From NCBI GenBank assembly GCA_045636865.1, contig JAZTYJ010000015.1:1-64000 (forward strand): a stretch of DNA of 64,000 nucleotides, in the 5' to 3' direction. The notes under the pieces were generated by a model. The model made no database searches. It was not told the DNA's origin and saw only the letters and a program-made list of their open reading frames with translations. This stretch comes from SIG480 sp045636865. Lineage in GTDB: Bacteria; Bacillota; Clostridia; Oscillospirales; JAAYXM01. Position numbers and translations under genes: made by a program. This document shows positions 48,420-56,855 of the stretch, one piece after another (the first letter of the stretch is position 1; every line of letters starts with the position of its first letter).

Positions 48420-50165
48420 CTATATCGAGACAATGTGCGTGCTGACTCTGCCGTTTTTGCTTTCGATTAGCAGTTCGGAGCAACTGTCGGAGTATTGATC
48501 TATCGGAAGTTTAAGTTGATATTCAATATAATTGAACGCATATTTCTTCTGAATTTGGGTATCGACTTTGGATTTTGATACAGACTGCAAATCAAAGTCA
48601 TACTCAAGTAATGCACATATACGCTCTCTTAACGGCAACTCAAGATCCTTCAATGCGTTTTTGAGAATCTGCAGAGAGTTTTGAGCAAACTCTCGTGCTA
48701 CATATGAGATATCCTTCTTGAAGATGTCCTGGTTGTTGTTGATAATGTCATGGTAAAATCTAATATTATCACCATTATAAAAATGGTGGATATACCTGAA
48801 TGAGTTGGGAAAATTATTGCGCAAAAAAGCGAGATAGTGCAGATATTGATAATTATCTCTGACAGGGGTGCTTAAATGATAAAAATGGGAAAAGAGCTCT
48901 TTGTTGTTTTTTATCATTTCTATTTCTTCGAAAAATCCTAAAACGCCTCTTGCAAAAATGTCGATTTTATCAGCGAAAACCAATTTGTCAAAATACTTTC
49001 TGGTGATCTCGGTTGCCGGATTAAAGTTGCAAAACGAAAGGGTGAGGTGCTTAACTCCCATATCAATGAACCTGAAAAAGAGTTCAAGCGTCTGGTTTAA
49101 ATCATCTTCGGTTTCTTCGGGAAAACCGTACATAAAATAGGTGATTACATCTATTTTGTTTTTCAGCATAAACTTAATGGTTTTTTCAGCGTTTACAAGA
49201 TCGAGCTTCTTGTTTGTAATCTTTTGCATGCGGGGAGAACCGGTCTCAATGCCAAGCTCGATTGAAACAAGTCCGGACTCTTTCATTTTCAGAATAAGTT
49301 CTTCGTCGAGACAGTTGATTCTCGAGGTGCATTTCCATCTGATATCAAGCTTTTGTTCTATGATGCGGTCGCATATCTCCATAACCAGCTTTTTGTTTAC
49401 CGTAAATGCATCGTGTGCAAACCAAAAGCTCTTAATGCCGTATTTTTCGTTATGATATTTGATGTCTTCTACTATTCTGTCTGCTGTCTTAAGGCGATAG
49501 TTTCTTTTCCAGAAAAGGCTTGAGCAACAAAAAGTGCAACTGAATGGACAGCCGCGCCCTGCATCTATCGGCATAAAATACCTGCCCGAGTCAAGACCTG
49601 TTTCGGTTATCGTATAGAGCCTGTCGTCCCAATGGGGGAGTGTGTTCAGATCGCAGAGCTCAATTTGCAAGTCATTGAATTTTATTTCTCCACATTCGCG
49701 ATAATACAAGCCGGGTATTTTCTCTATACCGGCAAGGTTTTCTTTAAGTATTGATGTGAAAAACGGAACGACCGTGTTCTCGCCTTCACCCGTTGCGACA
49801 TAGTCAACAAATTCCATAGCCTTCATAGTGGCATTTGCAGTGAGTGATGAGTGGGGGCCGGCCATAACAATGATAATTTCAGAATTTGCCGTTTTTATTC
49901 TCTGAGCAATTCTCAAAAGTATGTGATAATACGGCCAAAGAGTATAAAAAGATACACATTTCGGTTTCTTTGACAGTATTTTATTCACAATGTCCTCAAC
50001 AAATCTGTGGTAATCGTTTTTGTTGTGGCTGTCTATCTCGTAAAAGCGCAGAATATCTGCATTGAATCCGGCATTAAGCAATTTTGTCGCAAGAATCATT
50101 GTTCCGTTCACTTGAGCGGAAAGCCTGTCCTTGTCAGTTGTGTTTATAAATAAAACGTCGGTCAT
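48420..50165 (-). CDS. B12-binding-domain radical SAM enzyme
   Basis: 581 residues. Residues 1-140 form a cobalamin-binding-like Rossmann domain with MAGPHSSLTAN and DYVATGEGE, the pattern of this class. The classic DxHxxG cobalamin motif is not present. The radical SAM core begins at RGCPFSCTFC, with C206, C210 and C213. A further 180-residue C-terminal part (HHFYNGDNIRFYHD and onward) has no recognised domain. Members methylate or rearrange hydrocarbon skeletons, or cyclise lipids. The gene looks more AT-rich than its neighbours by eye. Confidence 0.85.
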   Translation of the reverse strand: MTDVLFINTTDKDRLSAQVNGTMILATKLLNAGFNADILRFYEIDSHNKNDYHRFVEDIVNKILSKKPKCVSFYTLWPYYHILLRIAQRIKTANSEIIIVMAGPHSSLTANATMKAMEFVDYVATGEGENTVVPFFTSILKENLAGIEKIPGLYYRECGEIKFNDLQIELCDLNTLPHWDDRLYTITETGLDSGRYFMPIDAGRGCPFSCTFCCSSLFWKRNYRLKTADRIVEDIKYHNEKYGIKSFWFAHDAFTVNKKLVMEICDRIIEQKLDIRWKCTSRINCLDEELILKMKESGLVSIELGIETGSPRMQKITNKKLDLVNAEKTIKFMLKNKIDVITYFMYGFPEETEDDLNQTLELFFRFIDMGVKHLTLSFCNFNPATEITRKYFDKLVFADKIDIFARGVLGFFEEIEMIKNNKELFSHFYHLSTPVRDNYQYLHYLAFLRNNFPNSFRYIHHFYNGDNIRFYHDIINNNQDIFKKDISYVAREFAQNSLQILKNALKDLELPLRERICALLEYDFDLQSVSKSKVDTQIQKKYAFNYIEYQLKLPIDQYSDSCSELLIESKNGRVSTHIVSI

Positions 50166-50263
50166 GGTGATAACCTCTTTTACAGAAAATATATGACGGG
50201 AATAAAAGGGGAATTTGAAAAAATAACGATTATAGTGTAAAAAATATACATATATACTTTTTT

Positions 50264-50293
50264 ATTATAACATAACGCATAAAGAAAAAGCAA
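50264..50293 (-). promoter_or_regulatory. Promoter of the radical-SAM pair
   Basis: Minus strand TTGCTT (complement of 50288-50293) and TATAAT (complement of 50264-50269), spacer 18, about 100 bases before the larger gene's start. A second TATAAT at 50229-50234 has a poor -35. Confidence 0.5.
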
Positions 50294-50352
50294 CAATTTG
50301 AGAGCGTCAAGTTACATATATTGTTTTTTGTGTATTGCGAGGGGAGATATAA

Positions 50353-50399
50353 AAAAACATCCGTCGGAATATGCCGACTGAGGCTTAGACCGACGGATG
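50353..50399 (-). terminator. Terminator of tRNA-Leu with nested second hairpin
   Basis: Minus strand CATCCGTCGG pairs with CCGACGGATG, then seven T. Inside the long loop GTCGG can pair with the first part of CCGAC, so a shorter hairpin competes with the full stem. It lies about 50 bases after the tRNA 3' end. Confidence 0.8.
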
Positions 50400-50450
50400 A
50401 ACCATAAATAGCGGTACGAATTGTTAAAATAAAAAAACAGCCGTAAGATT

Positions 50451-50537
50451 TGGTGCACCTGACTGGACTTGAACCAGCACCGGGTTGCCCCGACCAGAAC
50501 CTGAATCTGGCGCGTCTGCCTATTCCGCCACAAGTGC
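50451..50537 (-). tRNA. tRNA-Leu (anticodon CAG)
   Basis: 87 bases on the minus strand, with the acceptor arms GCACTTG and CAGGTGC, the anticodon stem CCAGA/TCTGG around TTCAGGT (anticodon CAG), a long class II variable arm (TCGGGGCAACCCGG), the T arm GGTTCAAGTCC and an encoded CCA end. It reads codon CUG. Directly downstream is a terminator; the promoter region is upstream at 50558-50587. Confidence 0.97.
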
Positions 50538-50557
50538 ATATCACGACTGCAAGTAAT

Positions 50558-50587
50558 AGTTTACCATTTTTTTGTATGTCTTGTCAA
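50558..50587 (-). promoter_or_regulatory. Promoter of tRNA-Leu
   Basis: Minus strand TTGACA (complement of 50582-50587) and TAAACT (complement of 50558-50563), spacer 18. Confidence 0.6.
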
Positions 50588-50632
50588 TAGAAAAAGCTTT
50601 GAAAAGCAGATGCAAATATTATCAAAAAATGA

Positions 50633-50661
50633 TTGATTAAAGTATGATAAAGTGGTAGAAT
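50633..50661 (+). promoter_or_regulatory. Promoter of trkAH
   Basis: TTGATT at 50633-50638 and TAGAAT at 50656-50661, spacer 17. It is back-to-back with the tRNA-Leu promoter. Confidence 0.62.
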
Positions 50662-50695
50662 GAAATCGATAAAATCTGCTTTGGAGGGAATAGGT

Positions 50696-52066
50696 TTGAA
50701 CATCATTATCGTTGGCTGCGGAAAGGTCGGCGAGACCCTTGCAAAAGAGCTTGCTTATGAAAAACACAGTATAGTTATTGTAGATACAGATGCAGAAAAA
50801 CTTGAAGAGGTTGGAAACTCGCTTGACGTTATGTGCGTTGAGGGACAGGGCGAATCGGTTTCGGTGCTGAAGGAGGCGGGAGTAGAGAATTGCGACATTC
50901 TCATCGCGATGACCCGCTCTGATGAGCTTAACCTTCTTACGTGCCTTATTGCAAAGAGACTTGGCGCAAAAAACACAATTGCCAGGGTGAGAAATCCGGT
51001 TTATGCGGATGCGATAAACCTTATAAAAGACGATCTTGGACTCAGCTTGCACATAAACCCCGAGCTTGCGGCAGCAAGAGAAATTTCAAGACTTCTTCGT
51101 TTCCCGACTGCAATAGGAGTTGAAACCTTCGCAAAGGGAAGAGTTGAAATCATGAAATACTGCATTCCGGGAAATTCTGTCCTGAAGGATGTTCCGATTT
51201 GTCAGCTTAAACCGCGTCTTAAGACAAGAATCTTTGTATGTGCGATTGAGCGCGGAGAGGAGGTTTTTGTTCCTACCGGTGATTTCATTCTCCGAGAGGG
51301 GGATATAATTTCGATTGTCGCACCTGCGCGTGAGGCAAATGAGTTCTTCACGAAGATCGGTGCGGTTGCACAAAAAATCCGCGATGTACTGATAGTCGGC
51401 GGAGGAAGAATAACCTACTATCTCTCGATGCTTCTTATCGATTCGGGATTCAATGTTAAGATAATTGAGCAAGATAAGGAGCGCTGTGAGGAGTTAAGCG
51501 AGCTTCTGCCTGAAGCTATGGTGATCAACGGAGACGGAACAAATCATTATCTTCTCCACGAGGAACACATAGAAAATGCAGATGCGATAGTCAGCCTCAC
51601 GGGGGTTGACGAGCAGAATGTTCTCATTTCGATGTATGCACACAAGCAGGCACCTGAAGCGAAGATAGTTACAAAAATCAAGCATTTTGACTTTGATAAT
51701 CTTCTTCGCGATATGCCGATAGGAAGCATTGTCTATCCCAAATACATAACGGCAGACAATGTTCTCCGTTATGTCCGTGTTATGTATAATTCGTGGGACG
51801 CAAAGATGGAATCTCTCCACAGAATTGTTGATGATAGGGTAGAGGCACTTGAATTCCGCGTGCGCCAGGCATCCGAGGCGGTAGGAGTTACATTTGCGGA
51901 GATGAAAATAAGAAAAGGCACGCTCATCGCCTGCATAACACGCGACGGCAAAACCTTTACTCCGGGCGGTAGCGATATGATAAAAGTCGGAGACACCGTG
52001 ATAGTTGTTACAACATATAAAGGAATAAGCCGCCTTGAACAGATTCTCGACGGTGAAATGGATTAA
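50696..52066 (+). CDS. trkA: Trk potassium-uptake regulator TrkA
   Basis: 456 residues with two RCK (N-terminal NAD-binding plus C-terminal) units. The first has MNIIIVGCGKVGETLAKEL at the start; the second begins near DVLIVGGGRITYYLSMLLID (about residue 233). TrkA is the cytoplasmic regulator of TrkH, binding nucleotides to gate the channel. The start is TTG with GGAGGG seven bases before; a longer in-frame version from 50660 would cover the -10 box and was rejected. TrkH follows after three bases. Confidence 0.95.
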   Translation: MNIIIVGCGKVGETLAKELAYEKHSIVIVDTDAEKLEEVGNSLDVMCVEGQGESVSVLKEAGVENCDILIAMTRSDELNLLTCLIAKRLGAKNTIARVRNPVYADAINLIKDDLGLSLHINPELAAAREISRLLRFPTAIGVETFAKGRVEIMKYCIPGNSVLKDVPICQLKPRLKTRIFVCAIERGEEVFVPTGDFILREGDIISIVAPAREANEFFTKIGAVAQKIRDVLIVGGGRITYYLSMLLIDSGFNVKIIEQDKERCEELSELLPEAMVINGDGTNHYLLHEEHIENADAIVSLTGVDEQNVLISMYAHKQAPEAKIVTKIKHFDFDNLLRDMPIGSIVYPKYITADNVLRYVRVMYNSWDAKMESLHRIVDDRVEALEFRVRQASEAVGVTFAEMKIRKGTLIACITRDGKTFTPGGSDMIKVGDTVIVVTTYKGISRLEQILDGEMD

Positions 52067-52069
52067 CAG

Positions 52070-53509
52070 ATGAACATTAAAGCAGTTTTAAAATTAAACG
52101 GATACATACTGTTGTTTATCGCGCTTGCAATGCTTTTGCCGGTAGCGGTGGCTTTCTGCTACAAAGAAAGCTCCGGTATTGCGTTTCTTCCTGCGATGGG
52201 AGTTTGTGCGGTTATCGCAACACCTCTCATGTTCATAAAAGCAGAAAAGCGGGATTTCTTTGCGCGTGAAGGGCTTGTAACGGTTGCTCTTGCGTGGATA
52301 ATAATAAGTATCGTAGGAGGTCTTCCGTTTTTCTTTTCAAGGGAAATTCCAAGTTTTCTCGATTGCGTTTTTGAAACTACATCAGGATTTACTACGACGG
52401 GTGCAAGCATACTTTCAAACGTCGAGGCTTTGAGTAAGTGTATGCTTTTCTGGAGAAGTTTCACACATTGGATTGGCGGCATGGGTGTGCTTATGTTTGT
52501 TATGGCAATCGCACCCCTTGCGGGAAATAACAATATGCAGCTTATCCGCGCGGAATCCGCAGGACCGAAGATTGAAAAAATCAAACCCAAAGCAAATACA
52601 ACCGCAAAGGTTCTCTACGGTATGTATATCGGGCTTACGGGATTGCAGATAATCTGTATGCTTCTTGGCGGAATGCCGTTTTTTGATGCGGTTACAACAG
52701 CATTCGGAACGGCAGGTACGGGCGGATTCGGAATAAAAAACACAAGTGTGGCGGAATACAGCACATATATACAGGCGGTCATAACGGTTTTTCTCTTCCT
52801 GTTTTCCGTAAATTTCAATATATATTTTCTTTTGCTTGCAAGGAAGTTCAAGGCAGTATTCAAGAATGAAGAGCTTCGCTGGTTTGTCGGAATTGTACTT
52901 TCGGCAATAATTCTCATAACGCTAAATAACTTCAGGCTTTTCGAAAACTTCGGAAATGCTTTGCACCACACATCGTTTACGGTGCTCTCGGTTGTTTCAA
53001 CAGCAGGTTTCTCAACTGTTGACTTTGACCTCTGGCCGGAATTTTCAAAGGGAATACTTCTTGTTCTTATGTTTGTTGGTGCGTGTGCAGGCTCAACAGG
53101 CGGCGGCATCAAGGTTTCACGAATTCTTATTATGTTAAAGGTCTTAAAACGTGAGTTTTCAACTCAGCTTCATCCAAAGAGCGTAAAGATGATAAGCGTA
53201 AACGGAAAGCGAATTGACGATGAAACCATAAAGCGCGTAAATGCATATCTTGTTTGCTACATTCTCATATTCATAGCGTCTTTTATCATAGTGTCGCTTG
53301 ATCACTTCAGCTTCGAAACCAACTTCACGGCAATTGCCGCAATGATGAACAACATCGGTCCCGGCCTTGCCGCAGTTGGTCCGACTCAGAATTTTTCTGG
53401 ATTTTCAAATTTGTCAAAGATCGTTTTCATGATTGATATGATCTGCGGACGACTTGAGCTTTTCCCAATAATGATACTTCTCCTTCCGCAGACGTGGAAG
53501 AAATACTGA
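52070..53509 (+). CDS. trkH: Trk potassium-uptake channel protein TrkH
   Basis: 479 residues with four membrane-pore-membrane repeats. Selectivity-filter loops are seen in TTSGFTTTGAS, FGTAGTGGFGIK, STAGFSTVDF and NIGPGLAAVGPTQNF, one per repeat. It moves potassium in, driven by the membrane potential with TrkA. The ATG lies three bases after trkA with only a weak ribosome binding site, so translation is probably coupled. Confidence 0.95.
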   Translation: MNIKAVLKLNGYILLFIALAMLLPVAVAFCYKESSGIAFLPAMGVCAVIATPLMFIKAEKRDFFAREGLVTVALAWIIISIVGGLPFFFSREIPSFLDCVFETTSGFTTTGASILSNVEALSKCMLFWRSFTHWIGGMGVLMFVMAIAPLAGNNNMQLIRAESAGPKIEKIKPKANTTAKVLYGMYIGLTGLQIICMLLGGMPFFDAVTTAFGTAGTGGFGIKNTSVAEYSTYIQAVITVFLFLFSVNFNIYFLLLARKFKAVFKNEELRWFVGIVLSAIILITLNNFRLFENFGNALHHTSFTVLSVVSTAGFSTVDFDLWPEFSKGILLVLMFVGACAGSTGGGIKVSRILIMLKVLKREFSTQLHPKSVKMISVNGKRIDDETIKRVNAYLVCYILIFIASFIIVSLDHFSFETNFTAIAAMMNNIGPGLAAVGPTQNFSGFSNLSKIVFMIDMICGRLELFPIMILLLPQTWKKY

Positions 53510-53541
53510 TGTGAAACAAAAAGAAAGTAGGAGACAGCATC

Positions 53542-54888
53542 ATGCCAAAACTTAAGCAGAGAAATCTCACGGAAGGGCCTATATTATCGAACCTCATTTT
53601 GTATACTATTCCGATAATGCTTTCAGGACTTTTGCAGATTATGTTCAATGCAGTTGATAACATAGTTGTCGGTTGGTATTGCGGAAGTATATATGTCGCT
53701 GCGGTTGGCTCAACTGGAAGCATTATTTCTCTTTTTGTAAATATCTTTATGGGGTTTTCGGTTGGTGCAAGTATTGTTGTTGCCCAGGCAAAGGGGGCAC
53801 AGGATGACGAAATACTACACAAAACAGTGCATACTGCAATACCTGTTGCTGTTTTATCGGGTATATTCCTCACAATTATAACGTTCATTTTTTGCGAGGA
53901 TATATTGCGCATTATGGGCGCTCCTGAAGAGGTTCTTCCGCTTTCTGCTATATATCTCAAGGTTTATTTTTGCGGAATTACTTTTTCTTTGCTTTATAAC
54001 TTTTCCACTGCTATACTTCGCGCACTCGGAGACACAAGGCGACCTCTTGTTTTTCTTGCAATAGCAGGCGTAATAAATATGGTTCTGAATATTTTGTTTG
54101 TAACTGTCTTTGACATGAATGTTGCAGGAGTCGCACTGGCAACGGCAATTTCTCAAGGTTTTGCGGCAGTGCTCTCTATTGCAACCCTTATGCGCCAAAA
54201 GGATGCAAGCAGGCTTATCATCTCAAGACTTCGCTTCTACAAAGAAATAGTTTTAAAAGTGTTGAGACTTGGTGTGCCGACAGCGATCCAGTCATCGCTC
54301 TTCTCAATTTCAAATATGATAATCCAGTCATCAATAAACTCCTTCGGAGCTGTGTTCGTGACGGGTGCGGCAGCAACAAATGACGTTACGAATATTGTCT
54401 ATACTTCGATGAATGCATTTATGCATACCGCGCTCAACTTTACGGGGCAGAATATAGGCGCAAAAAAATATGACCGCGTAAAGAAATCTCTTCGGATATG
54501 TTTGCTTTTGGTTACGGTTGTAGGACTCACTACGGGTATCATCACCGTACTTCTGGGAGAAAAAATCCTCGGAATTTATGTAAAGGATTCAGCTCTTGCG
54601 ATTGAATACGGCATGATACGTATGAAGTACGTAGCTCTTCCGTATTTCCTTTGCGGAATAATGGAGGTTATAATCGGAGCTATAAGAGGAATGGGCTCGT
54701 CTTTTCCGCCTCTTATCATTTCAATTATCGGCGTATGCGGAATTCGTCTTGGATGGATTTTTACTATATTCAAAATGTTCCACACTCCGGAAGTGCTCTA
54801 TCTGTCATATATAGTGTCGTGGATTATAACAAGCGCTCTGCTTTATATCGTATACAGACTTGTGCTCAAAAGGACTATGCACGAATAA
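53542..54888 (+). CDS. MATE-family efflux transporter
   Basis: 448 residues with about twelve membrane segments in two halves. It begins with LTEGPILSNLILYTIPIMLSGLLQ, and later has IPVAVLSGIFLTIITFIF and VLRLGVPTAIQSSLFSISNM, patterns of the DinF/NorM group. Members expel cationic drugs or metabolites with Na+ or H+. The substrate is unknown. AGGAG precedes the ATG. It may be expressed with trkAH (32 bases between genes). Confidence 0.93.
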   Translation: MPKLKQRNLTEGPILSNLILYTIPIMLSGLLQIMFNAVDNIVVGWYCGSIYVAAVGSTGSIISLFVNIFMGFSVGASIVVAQAKGAQDDEILHKTVHTAIPVAVLSGIFLTIITFIFCEDILRIMGAPEEVLPLSAIYLKVYFCGITFSLLYNFSTAILRALGDTRRPLVFLAIAGVINMVLNILFVTVFDMNVAGVALATAISQGFAAVLSIATLMRQKDASRLIISRLRFYKEIVLKVLRLGVPTAIQSSLFSISNMIIQSSINSFGAVFVTGAAATNDVTNIVYTSMNAFMHTALNFTGQNIGAKKYDRVKKSLRICLLLVTVVGLTTGIITVLLGEKILGIYVKDSALAIEYGMIRMKYVALPYFLCGIMEVIIGAIRGMGSSFPPLIISIIGVCGIRLGWIFTIFKMFHTPEVLYLSYIVSWIITSALLYIVYRLVLKRTMHE

Positions 54889-54891
54889 TTG

Positions 54892-54932
54892 AGGTATGAG
54901 ATAAAAAAATAATTTTTTTATCTCATACCTGA
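54892..54932. terminator. Perfect inverted repeat, probable terminator
   Basis: AGGTATGAGATAAAAAAAT and its complement pair almost without a loop (centre AA). It follows the MATE stop by three bases and could end transcription from the left. Its right arm lacks a T-run beyond the stem, so efficiency is uncertain. Confidence 0.65.
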
Positions 54933-54979
54933 TACGAGCATATGAGGATTGTCGAATTTTAGCGAAAGGGGAAATCAGA

Positions 54980-55318
54980 TTGAAAAAGAAAATTTTGTGG
55001 ATTGTATTAGCAATCACACTTATTTTCGTAATATTAGCATTTATCTTTTTTGGGATTTTGTTTTGTGATATCTTTGTACGGGAATCTCCGAATGGAGACT
55101 ATCAAATAGTTAGTTTGTGGATAGATAAAGGTGGCTTCGGATATGGTGGAGCTTGTTATATAAAGGAAAAAAGATTGTTTTCGAAATGGCATAAGATTTG
55201 TAAAGTTCCTTGTTCTTGTGAATGGATATCGGAAACACAGTTTACGGTTTATCGAGTAAATTACTCCGGTATTGGCAGTGATAAAGAATATAACGTGAAT
55301 GATTTCTTTGATAAATAA
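54980..55318 (+). CDS. Small membrane-anchored protein (DUF5412-like?)
   Basis: 112 residues from a TTG start after AAAGGGGA. One membrane helix (about residues 4-30), then a soluble part with SPNGDYQIVSLWIDKGGFGYGG, a block like that of DUF5412 proteins of Firmicutes. The assignment is by pattern and weak. It lies between two hairpins with no partner. Confidence 0.55.
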   Translation: MKKKILWIVLAITLIFVILAFIFFGILFCDIFVRESPNGDYQIVSLWIDKGGFGYGGACYIKEKRLFSKWHKICKVPCSCEWISETQFTVYRVNYSGIGSDKEYNVNDFFDK

Positions 55319-55398
55319 GAGGATATGTGTATATTTTTGATCCAGACTTGACACGAACTTGCCGACAAAAAGCTTGGCATCTAGATTATACAGTCTTT

Positions 55399-55437
55399 AT
55401 AAAAAAGCCTTTCGGAAAGATCCGAAAGGCTTTTTTA
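55399..55437. terminator. Strong bidirectional terminator
   Basis: AAAAAAGCCTTTCGGA and TCCGAAAGGCTTTTTT form a 16-pair stem around AAGA. It ends the leftward ASRT operon, and the rightward small membrane-protein gene too. Confidence 0.93.
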
Positions 55438-55445
55438 TGATTTTT

Positions 55446-55814
55446 TTAGAATGAATATCCTTCAACGCTGTAGTATGCCATATTTGTCTGACGAACGTCA
55501 AGACGACCGAAGCAAGCGCAAACAGGGAGCTTGCTGTTTACCCATACGGTGTACTGAACTGACTCGTCGAGAGTGAAGTTGTTATCACCCATCGGCTTGT
55601 CAAGGCGGATACAGGTTGTTCTCATTCCGTCGAGTGTGAGGCGGATTCCCTTTACGGGGTCTCTGTCCTCAAAAACGAAAGTGAGTTCAATGTCTGTTGC
55701 CTTGTCGTTGAGGTTTGTAATCATAAGAGCTTCGTGGCCTTCAAAATCGGGGTTGTCGCCCTTCGGGGGGAGGTAACCGTCGCAGAAAACCCAATTCTTT
55801 TTACCCTTTGCCAT
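55446..55814 (-). CDS. ASRT-like (sensory rhodopsin transducer family) protein
   Basis: 122 residues. It matches the family of the Anabaena sensory rhodopsin transducer: WVFCDGYLPPKGDNPDFEGHEALMITNLN at residues 8-36, IELTFVFEDRDPVKG, TTCIRLDKP and the late VCACFGRLDVRQTN. The family forms beta-rich oligomers and has been proposed to bind small molecules, with no rhodopsin here. It is the last gene of the leftward operon, 15 bases after the phosphotriesterase-like gene, so it may sense or carry that pathway's substrate. Confidence 0.85.
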   Translation of the reverse strand: MAKGKKNWVFCDGYLPPKGDNPDFEGHEALMITNLNDKATDIELTFVFEDRDPVKGIRLTLDGMRTTCIRLDKPMGDNNFTLDESVQYTVWVNSKLPVCACFGRLDVRQTNMAYYSVEGYSF

Positions 55815-55829
55815 ATCTTATCTCTCCTT

Positions 55830-56852
55830 TTAAAAGTCTAAAAATTCTGCAGGATTTGTGATAGTGAGATGTGTTATGTCCGCCTCATCAACACCTATGT
55901 AACGAAGCATCGGAACCATCGTGCGCGCAACGTGCATAAAGCCGTTGCCGCCGTATTCTGCGAGCATCGTCTTAAGGCAGATGTCGTTTGTCATAAGGAG
56001 TCTTTCGCCATAACCCTTTTCGATGAGCTTCTTTATCATTTCGGCACGCTCCATATCGTATGCAAACTTGCCTCTTATCTTTCCGCAGTCGCGCGGTGGC
56101 ATGAAGAACTCTTTGCCGCAGTTGTCAAACTCAATCCAGACGCCCTCGTCAAGAAGACGGAGACAATAATCCTTGCGCAAATCAACATCGATATGGTCGA
56201 TGCAGATGCGTGACGTGTCCGTGCCGAGTTTCTTTGCGAGCTTTATAATTTCAATGCCGTTTTCTTCCCACAGGCTTGTGTGGAAATGGACAGGGGCGTT
56301 TGTTTCACGCGATGCAATAAGTGCCGCTTCAACTGATTTCCACTCGGTTGGAGTGATGTCTGCGCTCGTGCCGATTTCGCCGATGATGCCGGCCTTCATA
56401 TCCGTTCCCTGAATACCGACGGTGAGGTCGTTTAAAATCTCATCCGTCATTTCGGAGACCGTCATATTATGAACCTTGTCCGAAAGGGAAGGATCTGTAT
56501 AATGGCCGCAACCGACGATTATGTTGACACCCGTTCTTTCGGAAATGTGCGCAAGCTTTTTCACATCGCGTCCGATGTCATCGGGGGTAGCATCAACGAT
56601 GGTTTTGCCGCCGTATTCCTTGAAGAGCAGAAGCTCGCGCACCGCGGTATCTTCGTCGGTATATGCAGCATTCTCCTGAATGTAATACGGGTCGGAAACC
56701 ATCAGATAACGGTTTGAAGCGGTGATTTTTCCGTGAAATTCGGGATAGGGCATCTCATCGACACAGGAAATCATATCGATGAGGATGTGCTCGTGGGGAA
56801 GAGTAAAGCCGAGCTCATCTTTTTTTAAATTGCCACGTAATGAACGAATCAT
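55830..56852 (-). CDS. Phosphotriesterase-family metal hydrolase
   Basis: 340 residues, amidohydrolase TIM barrel. Metal ligands are all visible: H20 and H22 in PHEHIL, E159 in IGEIGT (bridging Glu as in the E. coli PHP type), H191 in VHFHTS, H220 in CIDHID and D290 in MTNDIC. It should therefore be active, probably as a lactonase or amide/ester hydrolase; the substrate is unknown. It lies three bases downstream of the M24-family gene. Confidence 0.9.
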   Translation of the reverse strand: MIRSLRGNLKKDELGFTLPHEHILIDMISCVDEMPYPEFHGKITASNRYLMVSDPYYIQENAAYTDEDTAVRELLLFKEYGGKTIVDATPDDIGRDVKKLAHISERTGVNIIVGCGHYTDPSLSDKVHNMTVSEMTDEILNDLTVGIQGTDMKAGIIGEIGTSADITPTEWKSVEAALIASRETNAPVHFHTSLWEENGIEIIKLAKKLGTDTSRICIDHIDVDLRKDYCLRLLDEGVWIEFDNCGKEFFMPPRDCGKIRGKFAYDMERAEMIKKLIEKGYGERLLMTNDICLKTMLAEYGGNGFMHVARTMVPMLRYIGVDEADITHLTITNPAEFLDF

Positions 56853-56855
56853 AGC

